From Salinimicrobium tongyeongense (GTDB taxonomy: Bacteria > Bacteroidota > Bacteroidia > Flavobacteriales > Flavobacteriaceae), in contig NZ_CP069620.1 of NCBI RefSeq assembly GCF_026109735.1, positions 2,728,001 through 2,792,000 on the forward strand: DNA of 64,000 nucleotides. Reading direction: 5' to 3'. The position numbers and the translations under genes are program-made. Shown one piece after another: positions 34,506-43,307 of the stretch; position 1 is the stretch's first letter; every line of letters begins with the position of its first letter. Under the pieces are notes generated by a model. It was given only the letters and a program-made list of their open reading frames with translations, made no database searches and was not told where the DNA came from.

Positions 34506-34513
34506 TATATTTG
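34506..34513 (+). promoter_or_regulatory. Bacteroidota -7 element for pepD
   Basis: TATATTTG matches TAnnTTTG, 23 bp upstream of the ATG at 34537. It fixes the pepD start there and argues against an in-frame ATG at 34402, which would translate the repeat. Confidence 0.6.
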
Positions 34514-34536
34514 TGAGAATTCAAACTAACATTATC

Positions 34537-35999
34537 ATGAACGAAGAAATAAGGGCTTTGGAACCAAAGCCACTCTGGAATAAATTTGCCGATCTCAATG
34601 CCGTGCCCAGACCCTCAAAAAAGGAGGAACGGGTCATAGAATTCATGAAGAAATTCGGAAATGACCTGGGGCTGGAAACCGAAGTTGATGAGGTAGGAAA
34701 CGTGATTATCCGCAAACTGGCCACTCCGGGAATGGAGAACAAAAAACCTGTAGTGCTGCAGTCTCACCTCGATATGGTCCACCAGAAAAACAACGATTCC
34801 AATTTCGATTTTGAGAATCAGGGGATCGAAATGTATGTTGATGGTGACTGGGTGCGGGCTAAAGGCACTACCCTTGGAGCCGATAACGGTCTTGGAGTGG
34901 CCACCATGATGGCTATTCTGGAAAGCAACGACATTCAGCATCCTCCACTCGAAGCACTTTTTACCATTGACGAAGAGACCGGGATGACCGGGGCCATGGG
35001 GTTAAAACCCGGAATTCTAAAGGGAGATATCCTGCTTAACCTCGATACCGAAGAAGATAATGAAATAGGCATTGGCTGTGCCGGTGGGGTTGATATCACT
35101 GCCTCGCGCACTTATACCGAAGAAGCTGTGCCCCAAGATACCATAGCTTACAGGGTGCAGGTAAAAAGCCTGCAGGGAGGCCATTCCGGGATGGATATTA
35201 TCAAAGGTCTTGGCAACGCAAATAAGCTCATGAACCGCATCCTCTTCGGGGGTATGAGAACTTCGGAATGAGAATTTCTGAAATCAATGGCGGCGGACTC
35301 CGTAATGCCATTCCACGGGAAAGTGAAGCTGTAGTTGTGGTAGAGAACATTCAGAAGAAAGACTTTACAGCTGAAATAGGGAAAGCCATTCAGCAGATTA
35401 AGCAGGAATATAAAAGCCTGGAACCAAAGCTGCATATTGAGGTTTCAGAAACTGAAGCCCCTCAAAAAGTGATGGAACTTGGAGCGCAGGAGTTACTGCT
35501 GAAGTCTCTTTATGCTGCCCATAACGGCGTGTACCGGATGAGCCCCGACATTGAAGGCCTGGTAGAAACTTCAAACAACCTGGCGCGCGTGACGGTCAAA
35601 AATGGCAAAATTGAAGTGCTTTGTTTGACCCGCTCTTCAGTAGATTCTTCAAAAACCGATCTGGCCAACAGCCTTCGCGCCGGTTTTGAACTTGCAGGTT
35701 TTGAAGTGGAACTCTCGGGAGCATATCCCGGCTGGGCTCCCAATATGGATTCTCCCATTTTAAAGGTGCTCGACGAGCTTTACAGGAAAATGAATACCGA
35801 TGAACCCGATATTGCTGCCTGCCATGCCGGCCTGGAATGTGGAATTTTAGGAAAAAACTATCCTGAAATGGACATGATCTCCTTTGGCCCCACCATTCGC
35901 GGAGCCCATTCGCCCGATGAAAGAGCAAGCATCTCCTCTGCCCAGAAATACTGGGAATTTGTGCTTGAAGTATTGAAGAACATTCCCGGGAAGAAGTAA
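34537..35999 (+). pseudogene. pepD: pepD, aminoacyl-histidine dipeptidase, interrupted by a 1-base frameshift
   Basis: Frame 1 gives 244 residues to a TGA at 35269-35271; the rest (to 35999) is in another frame. Adding one G in the run of five G at 35248-35252 joins them as FGGYENFGMRISEINGGG and gives 487 aa, the normal length for PepD. Metal ligands are intact: His77 and Asp79 in SHLDMVH, Asp116 in GADNG, Glu146-Glu147 in DEETG. Family knowledge: M20 peptidase that hydrolyses Xaa-His dipeptides. Both halves look otherwise unmutated, so a recent mutation or a homopolymer sequencing error is likely. Confidence 0.88.
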
Positions 36000-36020
36000 T
36001 TCTTCAGGATCATTTAAATA

Positions 36021-36058
36021 AAAAAGCTTCCAAAAATGCCATTTTTGGAAGCTTTTTT
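36021..36058. terminator. Bidirectional terminator built on the dispersed palindrome
   Basis: 18-bp perfect stem (36021-36038 with 36040-36057) and a one-base loop, with T run on each exit strand. The core 36031-36047 is CAAAAATGCCATTTTTG, 17/17. It separates convergent pepD and the immunophilin gene. Confidence 0.88.
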
Positions 36059-36074
36059 TGTGGGGATCCTTCTT

Positions 36075-37193
36075 CTACTGAATATCTACCAGCTCTACTT
36101 CAAAAATGAGATCGGCAGATGGCGGGATAACTGGTGGTGCACCGTTTTCTCCATATCCAAGGTGGGAAGGAATGTACAATACGGCTTTATCGCCTACCTG
36201 CATTTGCTGTACACCTTCTTTAAATCCTGGGATCATTGGGGCGTCTTTGCTGTAAAGCATTGGCATAGGAGCATAACCGCCCATTTGCTTTCTTCTTTCG
36301 TTGAGCATTCCGGCTTCTTCGGCCACTGTTTCAATATTGGTGTCAAAAAGGTCGCCAGAGCTTAAATAGCCTTTGTAATTTACCCTCACGGTGTCTCCCT
36401 GCTGTGGTTTAGGGCCTTCACCTTCTTTCAGAAATGCAATCTGGAGTCCGCTTTCAAGTGCTTTTGCATCGGTTTTTAATTCCTCGTAACGCTGTGCGTT
36501 GGCAGAGCGCTGCTCGTTCATCTGGCGTTCCTTTTCTTCAGCTTCAGCTTTAAAATCGGCTAACTGCTGAGTGAGAACTTCAGCAGCTTTAAAATTTTTG
36601 GCTGCCTGGCCTTTGCGGATAATCTTTACTTCCTGCATCACCACATCTTCAAGAGGGCGGTCATTTGCGCCTGTTTCCACATTTCCAATGGCGTTTACCA
36701 CGTCCATGCCTTTTACCACTTCACCAAATACGGTATGCATGCCGTTTAACCACGGAGTTTCTTTTAAGGTGATAAAGAACTGGCTTCCGTTGGTGTTAGG
36801 GCCCGAGTTGGCCATAGAAAGGATTCCGGCTGAATCATGGGTAAGTGTATCTACAATCTCATTCGGGAATTTATAGCCCGGGCCGCCGCTACCGGTACCC
36901 TGCGGGTCGCCCCCCTGAATCATGAAATCTCCAATTACACGGTGAAAAACGAGTCCGTCGTAAAATGGCTTATTCTGGTACTGCTCTTCGGCCATGCTGC
37001 TTGTGCCTTCGGCAAGGGAAACAAAACTGGCAACGGTCATTGGGGTTGCTTCAAAGTAAAGTTCGGCGATAAAATCTCCCTGGTTGGTTTTGAATTCGGC
37101 ATACATTCCGTCTTCAAGATCCGGATAATCGTCATTACAGGCAGTAAAAGCAAACAGCAGGCTGCATAAAAGTAAAAAAGTGATTTTCTTCAT
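36075..37193 (-). CDS. Cyclophilin-FKBP fusion lipoprotein (dual-family immunophilin)
   Basis: 372 aa. Lipobox FTAC (Cys19); cyclophilin domain about 30-200 (FHRVIGDFMIQGGDPQGTG, SQFFITL, HTVFGEV); charged helical linker about 205-250; FKBP domain about 255-372 (VRVNYKGYLSSGDLFD, GYGENGAPPVIPP). Family knowledge: both domains are peptidyl-prolyl isomerases; here anchored in the periplasm, so probably assists folding of exported proteins. It follows gldI by 15 bp in the same operon. The fusion is uncommon. Confidence 0.92.
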   Translation of the reverse strand: MKKITFLLLCSLLFAFTACNDDYPDLEDGMYAEFKTNQGDFIAELYFEATPMTVASFVSLAEGTSSMAEEQYQNKPFYDGLVFHRVIGDFMIQGGDPQGTGSGGPGYKFPNEIVDTLTHDSAGILSMANSGPNTNGSQFFITLKETPWLNGMHTVFGEVVKGMDVVNAIGNVETGANDRPLEDVVMQEVKIIRKGQAAKNFKAAEVLTQQLADFKAEAEEKERQMNEQRSANAQRYEELKTDAKALESGLQIAFLKEGEGPKPQQGDTVRVNYKGYLSSGDLFDTNIETVAEEAGMLNERRKQMGGYAPMPMLYSKDAPMIPGFKEGVQQMQVGDKAVLYIPSHLGYGENGAPPVIPPSADLIFEVELVDIQ

Positions 37194-37208
37194 GTTTAAA
37201 TTAATTGT

Positions 37209-37772
37209 TTAGTTGTTATTTTCCTGATTAGCTTCAGGTGCTTCTGAAATATCTATAAGCGTAACCGTAGAAATCAACGGTACGTCAGATCCTATTCTTT
37301 TTTTATCTCCGTAATATCCGAAGGCTTTATGGGAAGGGAACAAGAAGGTTACTGTTTCTCCTTCCTTCATAAGTTTTAGCCCCTGCCTCAAGCCACTAAA
37401 AAGTTCTTCCTGGTCTATGGCATAGGTGCGGGGTACAATCTCTTCATCGGTGTAAATGTCACGGCCTTCGAGGGTTTTGAGGTTGTAATCGAATTCCACC
37501 ACATCACCAAATTCGGGAGTTCTTGCCCTGGTGGTGTCTTTTTTATTGTAATAGTACCAAAACCCGTTGGCAGAGGAAAGGTATTCGCGGGTAGTATCGG
37601 ATTTGATGATCTGTTGAATCCTGGCTTCCTCTTCGGCAACAATCTTTCTGTTTCGCTCCACGGCCTCATTGATATAAGAGCCGGTTTCCTGTGAGACCGG
37701 CCTTCTGGCTTCGGGTGATTTGCATGAAAAAAGGAGCAGGCCCGTCATCAGTAATACATATTTCATTTTCAT
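37209..37772 (-). CDS. gldI: Gliding-motility lipoprotein GldI (FKBP-type isomerase)
   Basis: 187 aa. Lipobox LFSC (Cys17), a helical N-terminal part and an FKBP domain (about 80-175: GDVVEFDYNLKTLEGRDIY, FLFPSHKAFGYYGD). Family knowledge: GldI is needed for gliding and type IX secretion in Flavobacterium johnsoniae. It overlaps the DHH-phosphoesterase gene by 4 bp. Other gld genes are elsewhere, so gliding competence cannot be judged. Confidence 0.9.
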   Translation of the reverse strand: MKMKYVLLMTGLLLFSCKSPEARRPVSQETGSYINEAVERNRKIVAEEEARIQQIIKSDTTREYLSSANGFWYYYNKKDTTRARTPEFGDVVEFDYNLKTLEGRDIYTDEEIVPRTYAIDQEELFSGLRQGLKLMKEGETVTFLFPSHKAFGYYGDKKRIGSDVPLISTVTLIDISEAPEANQENNN

Positions 37773-38785
37773 AGTGCCAGTTTTGTCTTATAGGCAGGCA
37801 AGATACTAATAAATCTTTCAACTGTCTCTTGCAGAGAGAGATCGCTTTTGCCCCCGGCAGCGTTGGTGTGGCCGCCGCCTTCAAAATGCTGGCGGGCAAA
37901 TTCGTTAACTGAAAAAGTACCTTTTGAACGAAGGGAGATCTTCACGATCTTTTCGGCTTCATTTTCGATAAAAATGGCGGCAAAAACTATACCTTCCAGA
38001 GAGAGCCCGTAATTCACAAAACCTTCGGTGTCCCCTTTTTTAAAATTATGCCTGTCCAGTTCTTCCTGCGAAAGCGTGATGTAGGCGGTGCGGTAGCCTT
38101 CTACCACGCACAGATTTTGCAGCGCACAGCCCAGCAGCTGTAACTGGCTGTAAGAGCTGGTGTCAAAAACATTTTCGTGAATAGAAGTATTGTCGGCACC
38201 TTTTTCGATAAGATCGGCGATTACGCGATGGGTGAGGCTGGTGGTAGAGCGGTACCTGAAAGACCCGGTATCGGTCATGATCCCGGTATAAAGGCAGGTG
38301 GCGATTTGCGGACTTATCTTTTGTGCTAGCCCAATATTCTCTATAAAATGGTAGACCATCTGGCAGGTAGAGCACATGGTGACATCGCTGTAAGTCACAT
38401 GGGCGTAATCATCGGGCTGCTGGTGGTGGTCTATCATCACAAAAGCAGCTTTGGCTTCCTGCAGCGGGCGGTACATATCGCCAGCGCGTGAAAGATGGTT
38501 AAAATCCAGCGTAAAAATGACTTCAGCTTCAGCAATTAAATTATTGCATTTTTCGGTCTCCCGGTCGTATATGAGCGTTTCCTCTTCATAAGGCATCCAC
38601 TTCAAAAAATCGGGATAATCGTTTGGGGCAATAAGGTTCACGTAATGGCCCAGGCCTTCAAGCAGGATCTTAAGGGCAAGCGTAGAGCCCATTGCATCGC
38701 CATCGGGCCCTTTATGCGGAACAATTACGATCTTTTTTTTGCCTTCGAGCAGGTCTTTTACCTTCGAAATGTCTTCGTTTGTCAT
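37769..38785 (-). CDS. DHH/DHHA1 phosphoesterase, NrnA-like
   Basis: 338 aa. Motifs: HKGPDGDAMGS, TLDFNHLSRAG, the DHH itself in MIDHHQQPDDY, and the DHHA1 motif GGGHTNAAGG near the C-terminus. Family knowledge: NrnA degrades nanoRNA and/or dephosphorylates pAp; other DHH members cleave cyclic dinucleotides. It leads an operon with gldI and the fusion immunophilin. Divergent from ndk. Confidence 0.9.
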   Translation of the reverse strand: MTNEDISKVKDLLEGKKKIVIVPHKGPDGDAMGSTLALKILLEGLGHYVNLIAPNDYPDFLKWMPYEEETLIYDRETEKCNNLIAEAEVIFTLDFNHLSRAGDMYRPLQEAKAAFVMIDHHQQPDDYAHVTYSDVTMCSTCQMVYHFIENIGLAQKISPQIATCLYTGIMTDTGSFRYRSTTSLTHRVIADLIEKGADNTSIHENVFDTSSYSQLQLLGCALQNLCVVEGYRTAYITLSQEELDRHNFKKGDTEGFVNYGLSLEGIVFAAIFIENEAEKIVKISLRSKGTFSVNEFARQHFEGGGHTNAAGGKSDLSLQETVERFISILPAYKTKLAL

Positions 38786-38837
38786 AGATGGCGAAGATAT
38801 TGAATATTTGAAGATTCAAAAAGCGCTTAAAGAAGTT

Positions 38838-38856
38838 CCAAAAATGCCATTTTTAA
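38838..38856. repeat. Dispersed palindrome copy in divergent promoter region, 16/17
   Basis: CAAAAATGCCATTTTTA (38839-38855), between the starts of the DHH gene (minus) and ndk (plus). No terminator role is possible for those two genes, as at 4011-4035. Confidence 0.65.
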
Positions 38857-38897
38857 CAGGCTTTCCCGGCATAAAGTCGAATAAAAGCCTATGTACC

Positions 38898-38927
38898 TTG
38901 GATATGGGGTTGATTTGATTATTTTTG
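38898..38927 (+). promoter_or_regulatory. Bacteroidota promoter of ndk, TTG-N19-TAnnTTTG
   Basis: TTG 38898-38900, 19-bp spacer, TATTTTTG 38920-38927, 24 bp upstream of the ATG. The best match to the consensus in the window. Confidence 0.8.
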
Positions 38928-38950
38928 CAGCCAAATTAAAAATCTAAGTA

Positions 38951-39370
38951 ATGGCAGGAAATAGAACTTTCACCATGATTAAGCCCGATGCAGTTGAAAA
39001 AGGACACATTGGAGCTATTTTAGAGCAGATCACTGCTTCAGGATTCAGGATTGTAGCGATGAAACTTACTCAAATGACCCGTCGCGATGCCGAAAAATTC
39101 TACGAAGTGCACAGTGAGCGTCCATTTTACGGGGAGCTGGTTGAATTTATGAGCCGCGGGCCTATTGTTGCCGCTATTCTTGAAAAAGAAAATGCTGTTG
39201 AAGATTTTAGGACCCTTATTGGGGCCACAAACCCCGAAGATGCTGCCGAAGGTACCATTAGAAAGAAATATGCCGCTTCTGTAGGTGAAAATGCCGTTCA
39301 CGGAAGTGACAGCGATGAGAATGCACAAATTGAAGGTGCTTTCCATTTTGCCGGAAGGGAAATGTTCTAA
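38951..39370 (+). CDS. ndk: Nucleoside-diphosphate kinase
   Basis: 139 aa. [16 protein letters not shown] at the start, catalytic His117 in ENAVHGSDS. Family knowledge: transfers the gamma-phosphate of ATP to NDPs through a phospho-histidine; hexameric or tetrameric cytoplasmic enzyme. Monocistronic with its own promoter, followed by an inverted-repeat element. Confidence 0.96.
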   Translation: MAGNRTFTMIKPDAVEKGHIGAILEQITASGFRIVAMKLTQMTRRDAEKFYEVHSERPFYGELVEFMSRGPIVAAILEKENAVEDFRTLIGATNPEDAAEGTIRKKYAASVGENAVHGSDSDENAQIEGAFHFAGREMF

Positions 39371-39392
39371 GACCTCTTCTGAATTTATACTG

Positions 39393-39524
39393 AAAGAAGC
39401 TGCCTCAAAAGCTGTAGGAGTGTATTCTGAAATTATTTCTGAAAGTTGAAACCTCATTTTTGAAGATCAACTCAACCTGAAATATTCTGGATGCCCGAAA
39501 TATCATTTTTGAGTCAGCTTCTTT
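39393..39524. repeat. Long inverted-repeat 3' element, copy 4
   Basis: 18-bp arms AAAGAAGCTGCCTCAAAA (39393-39410) and 39507-39524 with one mismatch, and about 96 bp between them with small imperfect stems. The right arm also contains a half of the dispersed palindrome (TCATTTTTGA). Lies between convergent ndk and pcm. Confidence 0.75.
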
Positions 39525-39544
39525 TTTATGGGTTCTGTTGAAAG

Positions 39545-39571
39545 AACCTTCAGGTGCTACTGAAGGTTTTT
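39545..39571 (+). terminator. Terminator between ndk and pcm
   Basis: 9-bp stem AACCTTCAG/CTGAAGGTT, 6-base loop, then T5. Lies six bases before the pcm stop codon. Confidence 0.7.
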
Positions 39572-39576
39572 CAGGT

Positions 39577-40221
39577 TTACCTTCCGTAGCTGCCACCTTT
39601 ATCGGCCCTGCCCGTCATGGGTACAAAGCGCACGGGCAGCAGTTGCTTTTCCTCAAATTCATTCTCCCCGGTTTTGTAAAGCATCACCAGTTTTTGATCT
39701 AACCTCCCAACAGGAGCCATGATGCGGCCACCTGTTTTGAGCTGATCTTTCAAAGGTTTTGGGATAGAAGGGGGCGCGGCGGTGAGAATAATGGCATCAA
39801 AGGGGGAAAATTCTTTCCAGCCGGCATAAGCGTCGCCATGTTTTGTAGTGATATTGACATAGCCGGTTTTTGCCAGGTTCTCGCGCGCAAGCTGTGCCAG
39901 CCATTCAATAATTTCAACACTGTAAACATGATGTGCAAGCTGTGAAAGCACAGCAGCATTATAGCCGCAACCGGTACCTACTTCCAGAATGTTTTCATCT
40001 TTTTTTAAGCCCAGCTGCTGCGCCATGTAAGCCACGATGTATGGCTGACTAATAGTCTGGTTTTTTCCAATGGGCAAAGGCCGGTCTTCATAAGCTTTAT
40101 CCAGCTTGTCTTCGGGGACAAAAAGTTGGCGGTCTACTGTTTCCATAGCTTTAAGCACCCCGGCATCTGAAATCCCACGGGCTTTAAGCTGCTGTTCCAT
40201 CATATCCTGTTTAGAGCTCAT
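39577..40221 (-). CDS. pcm: Protein-L-isoaspartate O-methyltransferase
   Basis: 214 aa. Rossmann methyltransferase with SAM motif ILEVGTGCGYNAAVLS and the family motif PYIVAYMAQQLGL upstream of it; MAPVGRLDQKL follows. Family knowledge: methylates isoaspartyl residues so that damaged proteins can be repaired. Single gene, convergent with ndk. Confidence 0.93.
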   Translation of the reverse strand: MSSKQDMMEQQLKARGISDAGVLKAMETVDRQLFVPEDKLDKAYEDRPLPIGKNQTISQPYIVAYMAQQLGLKKDENILEVGTGCGYNAAVLSQLAHHVYSVEIIEWLAQLARENLAKTGYVNITTKHGDAYAGWKEFSPFDAIILTAAPPSIPKPLKDQLKTGGRIMAPVGRLDQKLVMLYKTGENEFEEKQLLPVRFVPMTGRADKGGSYGR

Positions 40222-40259
40222 AGCTTGTGTTTAAATGATTGAGGTGTAATAAGTTAAGT

Positions 40260-40386
40260 AAAAAATGCCCTTTTTGAAAAGTTTTTCTGAAGTCTTTCCG
40301 AAAATATCATCCCGGGAAGGAACCGGAACCGATGGCAATTTTGTGCCCACTGCTTTTAGAAAAGTTGCTGGAAAATGACATTTTTG
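40260..40386. repeat. Two dispersed palindrome copies (15/17 each) upstream of pcm
   Basis: AAAAAATGCCCTTTTTG (40260-40276) and GGAAAATGACATTTTTG (40370-40386), in the gap between pcm (start 40221) and the heptamer tract. The rest of 40222-40503 shows no ORF, promoter or RNA gene that I can support. Confidence 0.5.
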
Positions 40387-40503
40387 GAAAGTAAGTGGCA
40401 GAATTAAGAGCGGGAAGAGGAAAGTCCAGACTGTATCAGGGGAAAGAGAAATTTTCTCCTAAAGCGGAACGTCAATCTTGATTCAGATTTTTACTTTGTA
40501 AAT

Positions 40504-40602
40504 TACCTTAAACCTTAAACCTTAAACCTTAAACCTTAAACCTTAAACTTTAATCTTAGACCTTAGACCTTAGACCTTAAACCTTGAGCCTTGAACCTTA
40601 CC
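40504..40602. repeat. Heptamer tandem repeat (TTAAACC)n
   Basis: About 13 copies of a 7-base unit, mostly CCTTAAA, drifting to CCTTAGA and CCTTGAA towards the right end, reaching the last bases of the DUF721 gene (stop at 40598). A similar decayed tract occurs at 61844-61880. Confidence 0.85.
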
Positions 40603-40894
40603 GCAGAATAAGCTTTTTTATAAGTTCACGCCCCAGTTCCTCGTTCAGCATTTTTACGATCTTCTCTTTGCCGTAGCTCAGTTCTTCGCGCAGTACAGAT
40701 GAGCTAAGTTGTACGTAAAGCGTATCCCTGTCAAGTTTTATAGAAGTAGTGTATTTTTCTATGGCGGGGCCCATCTGGCTGTTCCAGACTTCCCGAACGT
40801 GCACCTTGTCGAGTCCTTTTTGAAGTTTGTTGTCGCTTACAAATTCCTTGAGGGCGTCGCTTATGCTAATATGTTCGTTAATTCTCCTGGCCAT
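40598..40894 (-). CDS. DUF721 protein (DciA-like)
   Basis: 98 aa: SDALKEFVSDNKLQKGLDKV, then REVWNSQMGP and LYVQLSSSVLREEL, typical of DUF721. Family knowledge: DUF721 members include DciA, which loads the replicative helicase in bacteria lacking DnaC. Its place at the end of the recF operon fits a replication link. It overlaps the lipoprotein gene by 17 bp. Confidence 0.85.
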   Translation of the reverse strand: MARRINEHISISDALKEFVSDNKLQKGLDKVHVREVWNSQMGPAIEKYTTSIKLDRDTLYVQLSSSVLREELSYGKEKIVKMLNEELGRELIKKLILR

Positions 40895-41312
40895 AGTTTC
40901 CTGAATATGGTGTAAATCGTTTATAGGTATAGATGATCCCTTTTGGATTGATGACTACCAGTTCATCTTCTTCCGAAGAAATTACTGTTTCTTTCCAGTT
41001 TGCATAGGGGGTAGAATAGTACAAATTTATGCTGTCATTTTCAAGTTTAACCTCAAAGGTTTCTTCATTATTTGAAGTGACAAAACTGCCGTCTATTTGT
41101 GGCCGCACTTTTTTCCTGAAGCCCTTAAGGCTGTCTACTTCAATAAAATCTACTATTTCTGAATATTTGAACTCTTTTGTGATCCCTTCGGGAAGTTCGG
41201 CCTTTGTTATTTCCCAGTAACCGTTGAGGTTATCCACTTTTTCACGGGAAGAATTGGTATTGCATGAAAGCAAGAACATTCCCAAAAGGAATCCAAAAAT
41301 GGCATTTTTCAC
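40878..41312 (-). CDS. Lipocalin-like lipoprotein
   Basis: 144 aa. Lipobox LLSC (Cys17); the body begins [15 protein letters not shown], which resembles lipocalin-like domains, and continues as beta strands ([31 protein letters not shown]). Function unknown. It sits between recF and DUF721 with overlaps of 4 and 17 bp, an odd place for an exported protein but a tight operon. Its first codons are a dispersed-palindrome copy. Confidence 0.78.
   Translation of the reverse strand: MKNAIFGFLLGMFLLSCNTNSSREKVDNLNGYWEITKAELPEGITKEFKYSEIVDFIEVDSLKGFRKKVRPQIDGSFVTSNNEETFEVKLENDSINLYYSTPYANWKETVISSEEDELVVINPKGIIYTYKRFTPYSGNYGQEN
41294..41310. repeat. Dispersed palindrome copy at start of lipoprotein gene, 16/17
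   Basis: CAAAAATGGCATTTTTC, covering codons 1-7 of the lipocalin-like gene (KNAIFG) and the last base of recF. Confidence 0.55.
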
Positions 41313-42388
41313 AGGTAAAACATTTTATAGGTTTGTGCGGTACTTTTCACCACTTTCTCTGTACGCTCTCCGTGGGTGTCGCTTATAAAAAGCTGTCCCA
41401 GCTCATCTGTAGCTACCAGGTCTACAATATGAGCCACCCGGTTTTCATCGAGCTTGTCAAAAATATCGTCCATAAGCAGGATGGGAGAGACCCCGGCCAG
41501 ATCTTTTATAAAATCGAATTGTGCGAGTTTAAGGGCAATTAAAAAAGATTTTTGTTGTCCCTGAGATCCGAATTTCTTTATTGGATGGCCTTCTATTTCA
41601 AAAACCAGGTCGTCTTTGTGAACGCCTACGCCGGTATATTGCAGGGCCATGTCTTTTTGCAGGTTTTTCTCCAGCTGCTCTTTAAAATCGCCATCTTCCA
41701 ACTGACTCTTATAGGTGATGGAAACTTTCTCCCGCCCGTTACTTATGGTTGCATAACGTTTCTGAAATATGGGGATAAAGGTTTCGAGGAAAGCTTTGCG
41801 CTTCTTAAAAAGTATGTTCCCGAGATCCTTCAGCTGCATGTCATAAACTGAAAGTGTGTCTCTGTCAAAACTGTTATTGGCTGCAAAATACTTCAGCAGG
41901 GAATTGCGTTGCGCCAAAATTTTTCCGTAGTCAATAAGACTGTTGAGGTAGTGGTTGTCGCTTTGAGAAATTACACCGTCAATGAACTTACGACGGGTCT
42001 CGCTGCCTTCAATGATCAAATCCCTGTCGGCCGGTGAGATGATCACGGTGGGGATGAAACCTATGTGTTCGCTGAACTTTTCATAAGGTTTGTTGTTGCG
42101 TTTAATGACTTTTTTTTGTCCGCGTTTGGCGCTAACAATAATTTGCTCCTGGCGTTCGTGCTTCTCAAAAATGCCATCTACCACAAAAAATTCGGCCTCG
42201 TGGTTGATATTCTGACTGGTAATAGGGTTAAAATAGCTTTTTCCGAAGGAGAGGTGATAGATGCTGTCGAGTACATTGGTCTTGCCTATCCCGTTATTTC
42301 CCACGATACAATTAATTTTACGGTCAAAATCAAATTCGGCCGAGCTAAAATTTTTGTAATTTAATAAGGAGAGGGTTTTGAGAAACAT
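41309..42388 (-). CDS. recF: DNA repair protein RecF
   Basis: 359 aa. Walker [16 protein letters not shown], signature [19 protein letters not shown], Walker [14 protein letters not shown]. Family knowledge: an SMC-like ATPase that directs RecA to single-strand gaps with RecO and RecR. First gene of the recF-lipoprotein-DUF721 operon and divergent from the TPR gene. Confidence 0.95.
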   Translation of the reverse strand: MFLKTLSLLNYKNFSSAEFDFDRKINCIVGNNGIGKTNVLDSIYHLSFGKSYFNPITSQNINHEAEFFVVDGIFEKHERQEQIIVSAKRGQKKVIKRNNKPYEKFSEHIGFIPTVIISPADRDLIIEGSETRRKFIDGVISQSDNHYLNSLIDYGKILAQRNSLLKYFAANNSFDRDTLSVYDMQLKDLGNILFKKRKAFLETFIPIFQKRYATISNGREKVSITYKSQLEDGDFKEQLEKNLQKDMALQYTGVGVHKDDLVFEIEGHPIKKFGSQGQQKSFLIALKLAQFDFIKDLAGVSPILLMDDIFDKLDENRVAHIVDLVATDELGQLFISDTHGERTEKVVKSTAQTYKMFYL

Positions 42389-42497
42389 AAGAAGCTGTTA
42401 TTCAATGCTGTATTGGTTGCGCTGAAGCTAAGCATAAGGCAGTGCAAATTAGCACAAATAAACAATTTAATTCCCTTTTAATTTTAAAGAAAAATTC

Positions 42498-42505
42498 TAT
42501 TTTTG
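42498..42505 (+). promoter_or_regulatory. Bacteroidota -7 element for TPR-ribH
   Basis: TATTTTTG, 21 bp upstream of the ATG at 42527. Confidence 0.55.
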
Positions 42506-42526
42506 CGCTTCAATTAACGTTTATTT

Positions 42527-43300
42527 ATGGCTACTTACAAGAAAAGAGGATATAAGCCCAATAACAAAGAGGAGCAGCAGGCTGCTGTTGAAGATCATTC
42601 TACAACTGCGGAAGTGTTTAATTCTCTCGATGAAGGTGCGAGCAAAACAGAGGCCTGGGTTGCCCGAAACCAAAAGTACATTTTTATCATTATTGGAGTT
42701 GCTGCCGCAGCCATACTTGGGTATCTTGCTTACGAAGAGTTTATACAGGAGCCAAAAGAGGCCGAGGCTGCCAACGAAATGTTTATGGCACAGCAGTATT
42801 TTGACACTGCGTTGCAGGCATCGGGGGCACAAAGCGATTCCCTTTTCAACCTGGCTTTGACCGGTGGGGAAGGTAAGTACGGTTTCCAGGATATTATTGA
42901 GAACTACGGGGCTACAAATGCCGGTAACCTGGCGCTTTACTATGCCGGGATGGCATATCTCAATACCAACCAGTACCAGCAGGCTATAGAATCTCTTGAT
43001 GATTTTGAGAGTGACGATCAAATACTTGCCCCTCTTGCAAAAGGTGCTATTGGTGATGCATTTTTACAACTTGACCAGCCCGAAGAAGCTCTGAGCTACT
43101 ATGAAGAGGCTGCCAAGATGCGCGACAATAATTTTACTACTCCAAAATTCCTTATGAAGGCTGCAGTGACGGCAATCAAGTTAGGAGATGGGGCTACAGC
43201 CGAAAAGTACCTGAACAAAATTCAAAATGAATACCCAGATTCTGTTGAAGCCAACAGAGTAAAGGTGTATCTTGGGCAGGCGCAGACAATGCAACAGTAA
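42527..43300 (+). CDS. Membrane-anchored tetratricopeptide protein (YfgM-like)
   Basis: 257 aa. Hydrophilic N-terminus, one membrane helix (about 51-69, YIFIIIGVAAAAILGYLA), then TPR repeats (about 75-250, including ALYYAGMAYLNTNQYQQAIE and GDAFLQLDQPEEALSYYEEA). Topology and layout resemble YfgM, an ancillary factor of the SecYEG translocon in E. coli. The role here is inferred. It is followed 7 bp later by ribH. Confidence 0.82.
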   Translation: MATYKKRGYKPNNKEEQQAAVEDHSTTAEVFNSLDEGASKTEAWVARNQKYIFIIIGVAAAAILGYLAYEEFIQEPKEAEAANEMFMAQQYFDTALQASGAQSDSLFNLALTGGEGKYGFQDIIENYGATNAGNLALYYAGMAYLNTNQYQQAIESLDDFESDDQILAPLAKGAIGDAFLQLDQPEEALSYYEEAAKMRDNNFTTPKFLMKAAVTAIKLGDGATAEKYLNKIQNEYPDSVEANRVKVYLGQAQTMQQ

Positions 43301-43307
43301 AACACAT

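Noticed and set aside
34402-34536. N-terminal extension of pepD from an ATG at 34402
   Set aside because: It would translate the palindromic repeat and the promoter region; the ATG at 34537 matches the family start and lies 23 bp after a TAnnTTTG element.
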